Assembly (NCBI RefSeq): GCF_002305855.1
Contig: NZ_CP022163.1
Coordinates: 4,030,292 to 4,094,291 of the forward strand
Direction: 5' to 3'
DNA from: Melittangium boletus DSM 14713
GTDB taxonomy: Bacteria > Myxococcota > Myxococcia > Myxococcales > Myxococcaceae
DNA: 64,000 nt
This document shows, in pieces, positions 25,544-36,841 of the stretch (position 1 is its first letter; every line of letters begins with the position of its first letter). A program made the translations under genes and the position numbers. Under the pieces are notes generated by a model. The model was given only the letters and a program-made list of their open reading frames with translations. It was not told the DNA's origin and did no database searches.

Positions 25544-26779
25544 TCAGGGGTAGAGCAGTTCCACGGCCTGGAGGCGCAGCAGCTGGCGCGCCATTTCCTG
25601 GACGCCATCCACCTCGGACTGGCCGAGCGCCTTGCGCATGGCCTTCTTGATGTCCGTGGAGGCCAGCATCATCAGGTTGAGCACCTGGCGGTTGGTGAGC
25701 CGGGGGTTGAGGCGGCGCAGCTGGGCGATGATGGTGCCCAGCTGGGCCACGGAGAGGCCGGCCACCATGACCTGGGGTTCCACGCCGTCATCCGGGCTGA
25801 TGCCCACCGCGAGGATCTGCGGATCGATGAGGATGGAGCGGGCGAAGTCCTTGTCGTGGGGCAGGCCCACCCGGGTGAGTTCCGCCTGCATGGGGCCGGT
25901 GTCGAAGCCCGGCATCACGGGCAGCACGCCCACGGCCTCGTAGCCCGCGAGGACTTCTTCATACTCCGCGCGGATCTCCCGGCCGGGCCGGCTCGCCATG
26001 AACTCCTCGAAGCACTCGTGCACCTCGGTCATCAGCGCCCGCAGGAGCATGGCGTCGCTGAGCTCCGGAGGCACGCCCAGCGTCTGGGCCATGCGGGCGC
26101 GGCGCTCGGGGACACCGCTGGGCTCCTTCCACAGCTCGTAGGTGATGGAGCTCTCGCTGAGCACCAGCGACAGGTTGACCACGCCCAGGCGGCCCGGGTT
26201 CTTGAGGAACTTGGCCAGGCGCCCGTGCACGTCCTTCATGCCGTGCAGCAGGCGATCCAACACCGCGGCGCGCAGCTTCGCGCGGCCCTCGAGCGCCTGA
26301 CGAGCGGCGTTGGCGGACTGCTCGCGCTCACCCCCCGCGCGCTGCTGCTCGCGCGGCAGATCCAACTGCGCGGCGGACGGGGACTCGCGCAGGTGCTGCG
26401 CCTGGGGACCGCCCTGGGACTGGGGATAGCCCGAGAGGGCGTTGTGCTGGCCCTGGGCACCGGCGCGGCCGGCGGGCGACTTGAAGCGGGCGTTGGTGTT
26501 CTCCTCGATACCGCCGTAGCCGCCCCCGGTGTAGGAGCCGACCTGGCCGCCCGTGTCCATCCCGTCGCGGTTGCGCAGCGCCTTGGCGCCGCCCTTGCCA
26601 CCGCCGGAGACGCCCTTGTCTCCCGAGTCACCCGCCTTGCCCGAGGAGGACGAGCCCTTGCCGGTGTCCTTGGCGCGGGGATCGTCGCGAAGCTTGGGGT
26701 TGTTCGTCAGCGCCTGCTGCTGCTGCTGCTGCGGCCGCGGCGCGATGCCCGGTGCCGGCTGTCCCAACCGGACGCTCAT
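25544..26779 (-). CDS. Unknown protein of the sigma-54 cluster, paralog 1
   Basis: 411 residues. The first ~165 are low-complexity (poly-Gln, Gly/Ser/Lys-rich). The C-terminal 240 are helical and closely match the next upstream gene: VVNLSLVLSES..ELWKEP, LSVAQLGTIIAQLRRLNPRLTNRQ and a final LLRLQAVELLYP. No signal peptide or catalytic motif is recognised. The disordered N terminus followed by a helical domain recalls secreted or scaffold proteins. A sigma-54 promoter match precedes it. Confidence 0.65.
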   Translation of the reverse strand: MSVRLGQPAPGIAPRPQQQQQQALTNNPKLRDDPRAKDTGKGSSSSGKAGDSGDKGVSGGGKGGAKALRNRDGMDTGGQVGSYTGGGYGGIEENTNARFKSPAGRAGAQGQHNALSGYPQSQGGPQAQHLRESPSAAQLDLPREQQRAGGEREQSANAARQALEGRAKLRAAVLDRLLHGMKDVHGRLAKFLKNPGRLGVVNLSLVLSESSITYELWKEPSGVPERRARMAQTLGVPPELSDAMLLRALMTEVHECFEEFMASRPGREIRAEYEEVLAGYEAVGVLPVMPGFDTGPMQAELTRVGLPHDKDFARSILIDPQILAVGISPDDGVEPQVMVAGLSVAQLGTIIAQLRRLNPRLTNRQVLNLMMLASTDIKKAMRKALGQSEVDGVQEMARQLLRLQAVELLYP

Positions 26780-26821
26780 GATGGTGAACCCCTTGCGTGA
26801 GACTGTTCTTCTACACCCATC

Positions 26822-26837
26822 TGCAAGGGGGGGTCCA
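26822..26837 (-). promoter_or_regulatory. Sigma-54 (-24/-12) promoter for paralog 1
   Basis: Minus strand reads TGGACCCCCCCTTGCA, with GG and GC twelve bases apart and a perfect TTGCA -12 box, 43 bases before the start at 26779. No GGTGAC palindrome was found close by. Confidence 0.65.
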
Positions 26838-26867
26838 TGTGGGAGCCGGACTCATCCGGGAGGGCCT

Positions 26868-27824
26868 TCACGCGCAGAGGTAGCCCGTCACCTGGAGTCT
26901 GAGCAGCTGGCGCGCGAGTTCCTGGAGGCGCTCGACCTGGGCGCGGCCGAGGGTGCGAGGCTGCTCGGCGCGCACCTCGTTGAGCACCGTGGCGAGCACG
27001 TGGCGAAGCTGTCGGTTGGTGAGCCGGGGATTGAGCTGGCGCAGCTGGGCGACGACCATGCCGAGCTGGGTGGTGCTCAGGCCCGCCACCATCACCTGGG
27101 AGGGCGCCCCGCGCGCGGAGCCAGGGCCCACCGCGAGCACGCGCTCGTCGAGCAGCAGGGAGCGGGTGAAGTCCGGCTCCGCCGTCACGCCCAGGCGCTG
27201 GAGCTCGTCGTGCATGGGGCCGCTGTCGTGGCCGGCCATGACGAGCACCACGCCGCACCGCTCATAGCGGGCGAGCATGTCCTCGTAGCGCTGGCGCGCC
27301 TCGAGGCCCGGGCGGCTCTCGCGGAAGTCCCCGAAGGCCTGGTGCACCTCGGTGACGAGCGTGCGCACCAGCGTGGCGGGATCCGTCTGGGGACCCAGGC
27401 CGAGCGCGTGCTCGAGGCGGGCACGGGCCTCGGGCGAGCGCCGCGGCTCCTTCCACAACTCCTGGGCGACGAAGCTCTCGCTGAGCACCAGCGACAGGTT
27501 GACGATGCCCGAGCGGCTCGTGTTCGCGCTCGTCAGGAAGCCGTCGAGCCGCTGGAGCACATCCGCCATGTCGCGGCCCAACCGGTCCATGATGGCGGCG
27601 CGCAGGCGCCTGCGGCCCTCGGGCTCGTCCCGGACAACGGGGGCCGGGGCGGCCTTCTTGCCCACGGCCCTTCCGGGCGCGGGCTTCGGCGCCGGGCCCA
27701 CCGCCGCCTTGTCCGCCTCCCGGGGCACGCCCTTGCCCTGGAGCAGCTCCGGGCGGGGCTCGCTGACCAGCCGGAAACCCGCCGTGCGCCGGGGAATGGC
27801 CGTGTATGCGAGTTGGAGGTCCAT
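26868..27824 (-). CDS. Unknown protein of the sigma-54 cluster, paralog 2
   Basis: About 318 residues from the ATG at 27824. The short N terminus (Lys/Ala/Pro-rich linker near 60-90) is followed by the same helical domain as paralog 1, including SGIVNLSLVLSES, a KEPRR block, LSTTQLGMVVAQLRQLNPRLTNRQ and LLRLQVTGYLCA. The two genes are separate transcription units, each with its own -24/-12 match, so they may answer the same activator at different strengths. Confidence 0.65.
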   Translation of the reverse strand: MDLQLAYTAIPRRTAGFRLVSEPRPELLQGKGVPREADKAAVGPAPKPAPGRAVGKKAAPAPVVRDEPEGRRRLRAAIMDRLGRDMADVLQRLDGFLTSANTSRSGIVNLSLVLSESFVAQELWKEPRRSPEARARLEHALGLGPQTDPATLVRTLVTEVHQAFGDFRESRPGLEARQRYEDMLARYERCGVVLVMAGHDSGPMHDELQRLGVTAEPDFTRSLLLDERVLAVGPGSARGAPSQVMVAGLSTTQLGMVVAQLRQLNPRLTNRQLRHVLATVLNEVRAEQPRTLGRAQVERLQELARQLLRLQVTGYLCA

Positions 27825-27859
27825 GGATACCTCTGTGCGATGGGTGCGCACTTCCACCC

Positions 27860-27875
27860 TGCAAAAGGTAATCCA
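27860..27875 (-). promoter_or_regulatory. Sigma-54 (-24/-12) promoter for paralog 2
   Basis: Minus strand reads TGGATTACCTTTTGCA: GG and GC at exact spacing and a perfect TTGCA, 36 bases before the ATG at 27824. Confidence 0.7.
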
Positions 27876-27996
27876 GGGAGCTACATACCGCCTTCATGTG
27901 CCTACATGAGGCCTACATCAGCTCCTAAGTAGGCGAAAACATGACCCGGGAGCACTTCTCAGGAGAGCGCGGTGCGTCGAAACCCCTCCGAGCCCT

Positions 27997-28032
27997 GGTG
28001 ACGGGAGTCATCACCCGGTGACGGGAGTCACC
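27997..28032. promoter_or_regulatory. Two palindromic enhancer sites GGTGAC-N4-GTCACC
   Basis: Sites at 27997-28012 (last arm GTCATC) and 28017-28032 (perfect), again 20 bases apart. They lie 122-157 bases upstream of the -24/-12 element for paralog 2, matching the arrangement before the M4 gene. Confidence 0.7.
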
Positions 28033-28046
28033 ACCGCTCGGGGGGC

Positions 28047-28406
28047 TCAGCCGACCTTCTGGCCGATCAGCGCGTCGATGCGGCTGGAGGTCTCCTCGAC
28101 GATCTGCCCGAGCTTCTGCGCCGTCTCCTTGAGGTCCGTGCCCTCGGGGCGGTTGAGCAGCTCCTTGAGCTTGTCGGCGGACTCGAGCAGGACGCGGCTG
28201 GCCTGCACCGTCTTGCTGCTGGTGTCCGCGGCCTGGGAGGGAGCCGCCGGAGCCGCCTCGGCCGCCTGGGGGGCGATGAGCTTCACGATCTGCGCGAAGG
28301 TGCTCATCATCGCCTCCATCTGGCGCAGCAACGCCAGCTTGTCCGGCGGAGCGCCCTGGGAGGAGGTCTGGCTCTGGGTCTGCGCGGGGGTGCTGTCGTT
28401 GGACAT
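28047..28406 (-). CDS. Small helical/coiled-coil protein of the sigma-54 cluster
   Basis: 119 residues, Gln/Ser/Thr-rich at the N terminus, then helical heptads (LALLRQMEAMMSTFAQIVKLI and ADKLKELLNRPEGTDLKETAQKL). No signal peptide or known domain. Position between the activator and the paralog genes suggests a shared function, perhaps a chaperone or structural partner. Confidence 0.55.
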   Translation of the reverse strand: MSNDSTPAQTQSQTSSQGAPPDKLALLRQMEAMMSTFAQIVKLIAPQAAEAAPAAPSQAADTSSKTVQASRVLLESADKLKELLNRPEGTDLKETAQKLGQIVEETSSRIDALIGQKVG

Positions 28407-28487
28407 GGCGGCGGTTCCTCGTGGCGGGTGGGTGGGGATGCGAAGCCACCCTATACCACGAGGTATCCCGGGCTCGACATCCCGCGC

Positions 28488-29843
28488 TCAGGCGCTGTCG
28501 CCGCCGCTGTCCAGGCCGTGCTTGCGCAGGAGCTTGCGCAGGTAGACGCGATCGATGCCGGCCTCGCGCGAGGCGCGGGAGATGTTGCCCTCGCAGCGCT
28601 CGAGCAGACCCTTGAGGTAGTCGCGCTCGAAGCCCTCGATGAGCCGCTCCTTGGCGTCCTTGAAGGGCAGATCCAACACGGCGCCCGTGCTCCCACCGCT
28701 CGAGGACAGCTCGCCGCCGGGCAGGGGAGGCAATTCCGGCAGGGCTTCCTCGCCCAGGTTCACCACCTGCTCCACCACGTTGCGCAGTTCGCGCACGTTG
28801 CCCGGCCACGGGTACTGGCTGAGCAGGGCGCGCGTCTGGTCGGACAGGGCGCTCGGGGGCCGGCCCATGCGGCCGAGCACGGTGTCGATGAGCAGGGGAA
28901 TGTCCTCGGGGCGCTCGCGCAGGGCGGGCAGGGTGACGCGCAGCACCGCGAGCCGGTGGAAGAGGTCGCGGCGGAACTTGTTCGCCTTGACCGCGCCCTC
29001 CAGGTCCACGTGCGTGGCCGCCACCACGCGCATGTCCACCGTGCGGTAGTCGTTGGCGCCCACGCGCTTGACCTGCCGGCGCTCCAGCACGCGCAGCAGG
29101 CGCGGCTGCAGATCCAGGGGCAGCTCGCCCACCTCGTCCAGGAAGACGGTGCCACCCGCGGCGCGCTCGAAGGCCCCGGCCCGATCCGTCTGGGCCCCGG
29201 TGAAGGCGCCCTTCACGTGGCCGAACAGCTCCGACTCGATGAGCGAGGGGGCGATGCCCGCCAGGTCCACGATGATGAAGGGGCCCTTGGCGCGCTTGCT
29301 CTCGTTGTGCAGCGCCTCCGCGCACAGCTCCTTGCCCGTGCCCGTCTCGCCCTGGATGAGCACGTCCGAGCCGCCCGGCGCCATGCGCTCGAGCAGGGTG
29401 AAGACCTCGCGCATCTTGCGGCTGCTGCCCACCAGGGCGCCGAAGTGATCGCGCCCGGAGAGCACCATGGAGCGCTCGCGGGTGTCCTCGGGCACGAGCT
29501 TGAGCTCGGTGGTGCCCAGGGTGACGACGCTGCCGGGCCTCAGCTCCAGCTGGGAAAAGCGCATGCCCTCGCAGAACGAGCCGTTGCGCGAGTCCATGTC
29601 CACCGCGAGGACGTGCTCGTCATGCACCTCGAGCTTGAGGTGCTGCCGCGAGATGGTCTTGTCCTCCAGGATGATGTCGCAGGTGGGCGCCTTGCCCACG
29701 ACGTACTCCTTCTGGTCGAGCGAGAACGAGCGGCCCCCGCTGGAGCCCGAGAGCACGAGCAGCTTCATGCGGATGCGGCCTGGACCCGAGCGCATCAGGG
29801 TCGCCGTTGCGTCCGCTCCTTCTTCATCGTCGTAAGACGCCAC
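28488..29843 (-). CDS. FHA-domain sigma-54 enhancer-binding protein
   Basis: Domain order: FHA (about 30-118, with GRSF, SRQHLKL and SRNGSF), AAA+ sigma-54 activator domain (Walker A GETGTGKE, GAFTGA loop at about 212-217, Walker B GGTVFLDEVGELP, YPWPGNVREL), and a Fis-type HTH at the end (GNISRASREAGIDRVYLRKLL). The intact GAFTGA shows it can activate sigma-54 RNA polymerase. FHA domains bind phosphothreonine, so it should respond to Ser/Thr kinase signalling, perhaps from the adjacent kinase. GTG at 29843 is used; GTG at 29861 is also possible. Confidence 0.92.
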   Translation of the reverse strand: MASYDDEEGADATATLMRSGPGRIRMKLLVLSGSSGGRSFSLDQKEYVVGKAPTCDIILEDKTISRQHLKLEVHDEHVLAVDMDSRNGSFCEGMRFSQLELRPGSVVTLGTTELKLVPEDTRERSMVLSGRDHFGALVGSSRKMREVFTLLERMAPGGSDVLIQGETGTGKELCAEALHNESKRAKGPFIIVDLAGIAPSLIESELFGHVKGAFTGAQTDRAGAFERAAGGTVFLDEVGELPLDLQPRLLRVLERRQVKRVGANDYRTVDMRVVAATHVDLEGAVKANKFRRDLFHRLAVLRVTLPALRERPEDIPLLIDTVLGRMGRPPSALSDQTRALLSQYPWPGNVRELRNVVEQVVNLGEEALPELPPLPGGELSSSGGSTGAVLDLPFKDAKERLIEGFERDYLKGLLERCEGNISRASREAGIDRVYLRKLLRKHGLDSGGDSA

Positions 29844-29913
29844 GGCCCGGCACGCTAGCACGCTTCCCGCGCCGGTGGCACCCGAGTCGCGGGGGGCGGA
29901 AGGGGGCCCGGAC

Positions 29914-31599
29914 TCAGCGCTCGGGAATGTCCGTCAGGGCGAGCTTGAACTGGGCCGTCTTGCCCGCGGCGATGGGCACCGACAGCTCGCGCCGTTTGCC
30001 GTCCGCGCCCTTGATGCGCAGGCGGTGCTGACCCGCGGGCACCTGGACCTTGAACAGCGGCGTCTTGCCCAACGAGCGCCCATTGAGCGTCACCTCGGCC
30101 TCGGGCAGCACGACGAGCGTGAGCCAGCCCTGCTTGCCCGTGCGGGCGGGGGGCTCGTCGGCGTCGGGCCGCTCCGGGGGTTCCTCCACCGGGGCCTTGG
30201 GCGCGGACTCGGCGGGCTCCTTCCCGCGCGGCGGATCGATGGGGGTGATGGGGGAGAGCTCTTCCGGGGTCAGCCGGGTCGCCACGTCCACGCCCGAGCG
30301 ATCCACCTCCATGAGCCCCACCGCGGCGAGCCCCAGGCCTCCGGCCACGAGCAGGAACAGGAGCACCTTCGCCACCGCCGGACCGCCCTTCCCGGAGGGC
30401 TTGTCCGAGGACCTGGGTGGGGGAGCAACCACCACGGGCTGCTCCCGGGTGGGCACCCGGCGCCCCGTGGTCATCACGCCCTGTGAAGTCTCGTTCGACG
30501 CCGCCACGGGCTTGCGACGGGGGGCCGCGACGGGCCTCGGCTCCGTCTTGGCCACGGGAGCGCCGCCCAACGCCTCGGGCGCGTCGGGGATTTCGTCCGC
30601 GCTCTCCAGGAGGCGAAGCGTGTTCTCCTTCTGCTTCTGGAAGTGCTCGGCCATGAAGGCCGCCCGCTGCTCGGCGTCGAAGAGCCGCCCGCCCGCGGCG
30701 GCCTCGATGGCCCGCGCCATCTCCCGGCCATTCGCGTAGCGCCCCTCGCGCGGACGCGAGAGCGCCTTGAGCACCACTCCGGCCAGCCCCGGGGGCATCG
30801 CCTCCGTGCGGCACACGGGTTCGGGAATCTCCGCGTCCAGGATCATCTGCATCTCCTGGACCTCCGAGTTGCCCGAGAAGAGGCGCTCGCCGGTGATGAG
30901 CTCGTGCAGCATCACCCCGGCCGCGAAGAGATCGCTCCGGCCATCGAGCGGATCGCCGCGCACCTGCTCCGGGGACATGTAGCCGGTGGTGCCCTTCACC
31001 ATGCCGGCCTGGGTGTGCGACGCGCCACCGCGGGCCTTGGCGATGCCGAAGTCCAGCAGCTTCACCTCGCCCTGGTACGTCACCATCACGTTCTTGTGCG
31101 CCACGTCCCGGTGGATGACGGGGAAGGGCTTGCCCCCGGGCGTGGTGAAGGCGTGCGCGGAGTGCAGCGCGAGGCAGATGTCGCGCACCACCGACAGGCC
31201 GAAGCCCAGGGGCAGGGGCGTCTGGCTCCGGCCACATACGCTGATCACCTGCGCCAGGTTCTGCCCCGCGATGAATTCCATGGCCAGGAACAGGCCTTCC
31301 GCGTCCTGCCCCAGCTCGAACACCTGGCCGATGTTCGGATGGTTGAGCGCCGCGGTGATGCGCGCCTCGTCCAGGAACATCCGCTCGAACTGCTCGTCAC
31401 TGCGCGCGTCCGGGAGGATGCGCTTGATAGCCGCGTACTTGCGAAAGCCGCCCGGCCCCGAGGTGAAGCCCAGGAAGAGCTCCGCCATGCCTCCCACCGA
31501 CAGTTGGGAGATCACCTGGTAGCGTCCGATGCGCGAGCCCCGATGCGGATCAGTGAAGTCAGTGGAGGTGAACGGGGAGCCCCGGGACGGGTCGGACAT
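29914..31599 (-). CDS. Ser/Thr protein kinase with transmembrane and PEGA domain
   Basis: Kinase domain from the start region (GRYQVISQLSVGGMAELFLG glycine loop) with the AIKRI lysine, catalytic loop HRDVAHKN, DFGIAKA and an APE-like SPEQ. The loop has Ala where most Ser/Thr kinases have the HRDxK lysine. A Pro/Arg-rich linker leads to one membrane segment (VLLFLLVAGGLGLAAVGL, about 440-460) and an extracytoplasmic PEGA domain (VTLNGRSLGKTPLFKVQVPAG). It lies head-to-tail with the FHA activator, 70 bases away. The ATG at 31599 is used. Confidence 0.9.
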   Translation of the reverse strand: MSDPSRGSPFTSTDFTDPHRGSRIGRYQVISQLSVGGMAELFLGFTSGPGGFRKYAAIKRILPDARSDEQFERMFLDEARITAALNHPNIGQVFELGQDAEGLFLAMEFIAGQNLAQVISVCGRSQTPLPLGFGLSVVRDICLALHSAHAFTTPGGKPFPVIHRDVAHKNVMVTYQGEVKLLDFGIAKARGGASHTQAGMVKGTTGYMSPEQVRGDPLDGRSDLFAAGVMLHELITGERLFSGNSEVQEMQMILDAEIPEPVCRTEAMPPGLAGVVLKALSRPREGRYANGREMARAIEAAAGGRLFDAEQRAAFMAEHFQKQKENTLRLLESADEIPDAPEALGGAPVAKTEPRPVAAPRRKPVAASNETSQGVMTTGRRVPTREQPVVVAPPPRSSDKPSGKGGPAVAKVLLFLLVAGGLGLAAVGLMEVDRSGVDVATRLTPEELSPITPIDPPRGKEPAESAPKAPVEEPPERPDADEPPARTGKQGWLTLVVLPEAEVTLNGRSLGKTPLFKVQVPAGQHRLRIKGADGKRRELSVPIAAGKTAQFKLALTDIPER

Positions 31600-31625
31600 G
31601 GGCGCGGAGCATAGCCCACACCCCC

Positions 31626-31872
31626 TGTGGACGGCCTGTGGATGGACCCCCGAGTCCCTGTGGACAAGTCCCCGGCTGATCCCCAGCCTGTGGATGGCGG
31701 GGGAAAAGCTCCAACTTCCCCACATGTAGCATATCCGCGAAAGCCCAACGGTTGCGGGGGGTTACTGACTTTTCCACAAGTCCACACCCCCTGCTGTTAC
31801 CCCTAATAGATCAAGATCACTCTTCACTCAGTACAGAAACAGTGGGGCCTGGGGACAACCCCGGACTGTGGA
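31626..31872. other. Cluster of DnaA-box-like TGTGGA repeats
   Basis: This non-coding stretch holds seven TGTGGA cores: + strand at 31626, 31637, 31659, 31689 and 31867, minus strand at 31773-31778 and 31781-31786. The first four are 11, 22 and 30 bases apart, close to whole helical turns, and an A/T-rich patch lies at 31801-31830. TGTGGA is the core of the DnaA box (TGTGGATAA). A DnaA-binding or titration site is possible; no replication gene adjoins it. Confidence 0.35.
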
Positions 31873-31888
31873 CAACCGCCCCGCGGAA

Positions 31889-32179
31889 TCAGTGCCAGCC
31901 GTCGCGCAGGGCCACCAGGGTGAGGCGGGAGCTGGCCGCATCCAGCTCGAGCGTCACGTCGCACCCGGCCAGCATGAACTCCAGGGTGACGGGGCCGAAG
32001 CGAGGCAGGAGTCCCCGCTCCCGGGCGGACTGGGCCGCGAGCCGGAAGAGCTCCCCCACCAGCGTGTGCCGCGTGTCCGGACGCAGCCCCTCCAACTCGC
32101 TCTGCAAGGCGGCCGGGATGTAGACCGTGAACGCCTGCGCCTGCTCCCGCTCCTGAATCGTGGATTGATGGAAAGCCAT
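31889..32179 (-). CDS. Small hypothetical protein
   Basis: 96 residues from the ATG at 32179. It has an alternating TVYIPAALQSELEGL segment, a helix (TLVGELFRLAAQSARERG) and a strand-rich end with an internal Cys (LAGCDVTLELDA). No family recognised. Upstream of it and up to the synthase gene there is no other credible frame. Confidence 0.5.
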   Translation of the reverse strand: MAFHQSTIQEREQAQAFTVYIPAALQSELEGLRPDTRHTLVGELFRLAAQSARERGLLPRFGPVTLEFMLAGCDVTLELDAASSRLTLVALRDGWH

Positions 32180-32734
32180 GACGGAGGGGACTGCCAGAAG
32201 CGTACCCGGAGAGGAGCCCATGATTTCAAGGGGTTGGATGCGCCAGGGGCCTGGGTTCCGTAGAAATGTCAGGGAACCGGGAGCGGGCGGGGGAACGGGC
32301 GGAGGGCTTACGGGAAGCCCTTGGAAGGGCCGCGAAGGGGCCGTGGCGCGCCGGAGCGGCCGCGAGGGTGGGGAGAGCCACCTCGGGGGCGTCACGACGC
32401 GGCCCTGGGCCTTGGAGGAGGACGGAAGGCTCCTCCGCCTGGTCGTGCTGGAAGCGAGCACTGCGGGTGAAGCGGTGGGCGGACGCACGGAGTGCGTGCA
32501 CCGGCCTTCCGGGTGGAGTAATTCACGCCTCTCGTGACGCGAGCCCGGGAGATCGATGGACGGTTGTCGGCCTGGGAGCGTGAGCCCACGCGTGGAGGAA
32601 ACCAGGAGCCACGGGGAGGATCGCCCTTGGAGTTGAGTCCCCCCCATGGCTCCCGGCCGTACGACGGGGCCTCTCATAGTACGCATCAGGTCCCTGCTTC
32701 CAGGGGCAACTCGTCAGAGCACCTCGCGCCGACC
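32180..32734. other. Gene-free interval before the synthase
   Basis: 555 very GC-rich bases. No frame with convincing composition, no RNA gene and no strong hairpin were found. The last 100 bases (TCATAGTACGCATC region near 32670) probably hold the promoter of the synthase gene. Confidence 0.5.
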
Positions 32735-33772
32735 ATGCCGCCGGACCCCTCTTCCGCCCTCACCTTCTGCCGTGACGTGCTGCCGGCGGTGTCGCGCACC
32801 TTCGCGTTGAACATCCCCGTGTTGCCTCCTCCCTTGGACACGGCGGTGACGGTGGCCTACCTGCTGTGCCGCGTCGCCGACACGCTGGAGGACGAGGCCC
32901 ATGGCCCCACGAGCGAGGTGCTGCTCGCGGAGTTCGCGCGCCTGTGCACCCTGCCCGAGGGGTGGGAAGCGGATGCGCTGCGCTTCACCGAGCAGGCCGC
33001 GCGGGTGTTGCGCGCCCAGGCCCCCGAGGCCGAGGTGCGTCTGGTGGAGGGCGTGCCCCAGGTGCTTCGCGCGCTCGCGACGCACCCGGTGCCGGTGCGC
33101 GAGCACGTGGCCGTCTGCGTGCGCACGATGTCCGAGGGCATGGGCCGCATGGGCGCCAAGGGCCGCGCGCTCGCGGGAGGCCTGGGACTGGCGAGCCTCG
33201 AGGAGACGATCGAATACTGCTACTACGTGGCGGGCACCGTGGGGGAAATGCTCACCCGGCTCTTCCAGTGGTACTCGCCCGAGGTGGCCCGGCGAGCGGC
33301 CCGGCTCGAGCCGCGCTCGGTGGCGTTCGGCAACGCGCTGCAGCTCACCAACATCCTCAAGGACGTGCGCGAGGACCTGGAGCGCGGCAGTTGCTGGTTG
33401 CCCCGCACGCTCCTGGCCGAGCACGGCCTGACGCCCGAGACGCTGCTCGAGCCCGCCCACCGGGGCGAGGCCATGAAGGCCCACTCCCGGCTGCTGGCGG
33501 TGGCCCACCGCGAGCTGCGCGTGGCCTTCGACTACGTGATGCAACTGCCCCGCGAGGAGCACGGCATCCGCCTCTTCTGCCTGTGGCCGCTGTTCCTCGC
33601 GGTGATGACGCTGCGCAAGCTCAACGGCAACGCCGCCGTGCTGGAGAAGAAGCCGGTGAAGGTGTCCCGGCGGACCGTGAAGTGGGTGCTCGGGGCCACG
33701 AAGCTGCTGGTGGCCCAGGATCGCGCCCTCAAGCTGCTCTTCTCCGCCCTCACCGCCCCCCTGCCCGCGTAG
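32735..33772 (+). CDS. Squalene/phytoene synthase family protein
   Basis: 345 residues of the trans-isoprenyl diphosphate synthase head-to-head family. First Asp-rich motif DTLEDE (about 50), second motif NILKDVREDLERG (about 210), and the YCYYVAGTVGEMLT segment typical of squalene rather than phytoene synthases. It condenses two farnesyl (or geranylgeranyl) diphosphates to make a sterol, hopanoid or carotenoid precursor. The C terminus lacks a clear membrane anchor. No other isoprenoid genes adjoin it. Confidence 0.85.
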   Translation: MPPDPSSALTFCRDVLPAVSRTFALNIPVLPPPLDTAVTVAYLLCRVADTLEDEAHGPTSEVLLAEFARLCTLPEGWEADALRFTEQAARVLRAQAPEAEVRLVEGVPQVLRALATHPVPVREHVAVCVRTMSEGMGRMGAKGRALAGGLGLASLEETIEYCYYVAGTVGEMLTRLFQWYSPEVARRAARLEPRSVAFGNALQLTNILKDVREDLERGSCWLPRTLLAEHGLTPETLLEPAHRGEAMKAHSRLLAVAHRELRVAFDYVMQLPREEHGIRLFCLWPLFLAVMTLRKLNGNAAVLEKKPVKVSRRTVKWVLGATKLLVAQDRALKLLFSALTAPLPA

Positions 33773-33783
33773 GGCCCCGCACT

Positions 33784-33792
33784 TGTGGATAA
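33784..33792 (+). other. Perfect DnaA box TGTGGATAA
   Basis: An isolated perfect consensus in the 45-base convergent gap after the synthase gene, 2 kb from the repeat cluster at 31626-31872. A single site can occur by chance. Confidence 0.3.
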
Positions 33793-33802
33793 CTTGGGGA
33801 CA

Positions 33803-33823
33803 GGGTAGGCCCGTGGCCTACCC
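33803..33823. terminator. Bidirectional intrinsic terminator hairpin
   Basis: Perfect stem GGGTAGGCC / GGCCTACCC with a CGT loop between convergent genes. The right arm includes the stop codon of the DUF938 gene. Confidence 0.65.
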
Positions 33824-34417
33824 TCCTCGAGCGCGGAACACCACGGTGAGGTTGTGGCTGGGCATGGGAATCACCCGCTCGCGGGAAAGGCCGTGGGCCT
33901 GGGCCTCGGCGGTGACGGCGCCCAGCTCCCGCACACCCCAGGAGGGGTCTCGCTCGCGCAGCGAGGCGTCGAAGGCGACGTTGCTCGGCGCTGGAGTCTC
34001 GCCCTCGACGAAGTAGGCGCCATAGAGGATGAGCCGTCCGCCCGGGGGCAGCAGCCGCCCGGCGGCCCGGAGCAGCCCCTGGCAGGCCTCCCACGGGGAG
34101 ATGTGCACCATGTTGATGCACACGATCGCGTCCGCCCGCTCCACGGGCCAGGTGTCGGAGCGGGCATCCAGCGCGAGGGGCGCGTGCAACAGGGGGGGAC
34201 CTTCCTCCTGGCGCCAGGCCTCGATGCTCGCGAGCGCCGCGGGGTCCGCGTCCGTGGGTTGCCAGGCGAGGTGGGGAAAGGCGCGGGAGAAGAAGAGGGC
34301 GTGCTGGCCCGTGCCGCTGGCCACCTCGAGCACGGTGCCGCTCGGGGGCAGCAGCTCGCGCAGGACGGGCAGGAGCGGCTCGCGGTTGCGCTCGGCGGAC
34401 GGCGCGTGACGTTTCAT
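33818..34417 (-). CDS. DUF938 SAM-dependent methyltransferase
   Basis: 199 residues with the DUF938 hallmark [14 protein letters not shown] motif [22 protein letters not shown] acidic loop and [12 protein letters not shown] small class I methyltransferase of unknown substrate. Family length is normal. Confidence 0.88.
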   Translation of the reverse strand: MKRHAPSAERNREPLLPVLRELLPPSGTVLEVASGTGQHALFFSRAFPHLAWQPTDADPAALASIEAWRQEEGPPLLHAPLALDARSDTWPVERADAIVCINMVHISPWEACQGLLRAAGRLLPPGGRLILYGAYFVEGETPAPSNVAFDASLRERDPSWGVRELGAVTAEAQAHGLSRERVIPMPSHNLTVVFRARGG

Positions 34418-34435
34418 GGGGGCCCTCCCTGGGGC

Positions 34436-36841
<2,406 letters not shown>

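Noticed and set aside
29875..29889. TGGCAC-type -24/-12 match on the + strand
   Set aside because: It faces into the 3' end of a minus-strand kinase gene, and the -12 box is weak (TCGC).
31600..31888. Full oriC
   Set aside because: No dnaA, dnaN, gyr, rnpA or parAB gene is near; only the box-like repeats support it.
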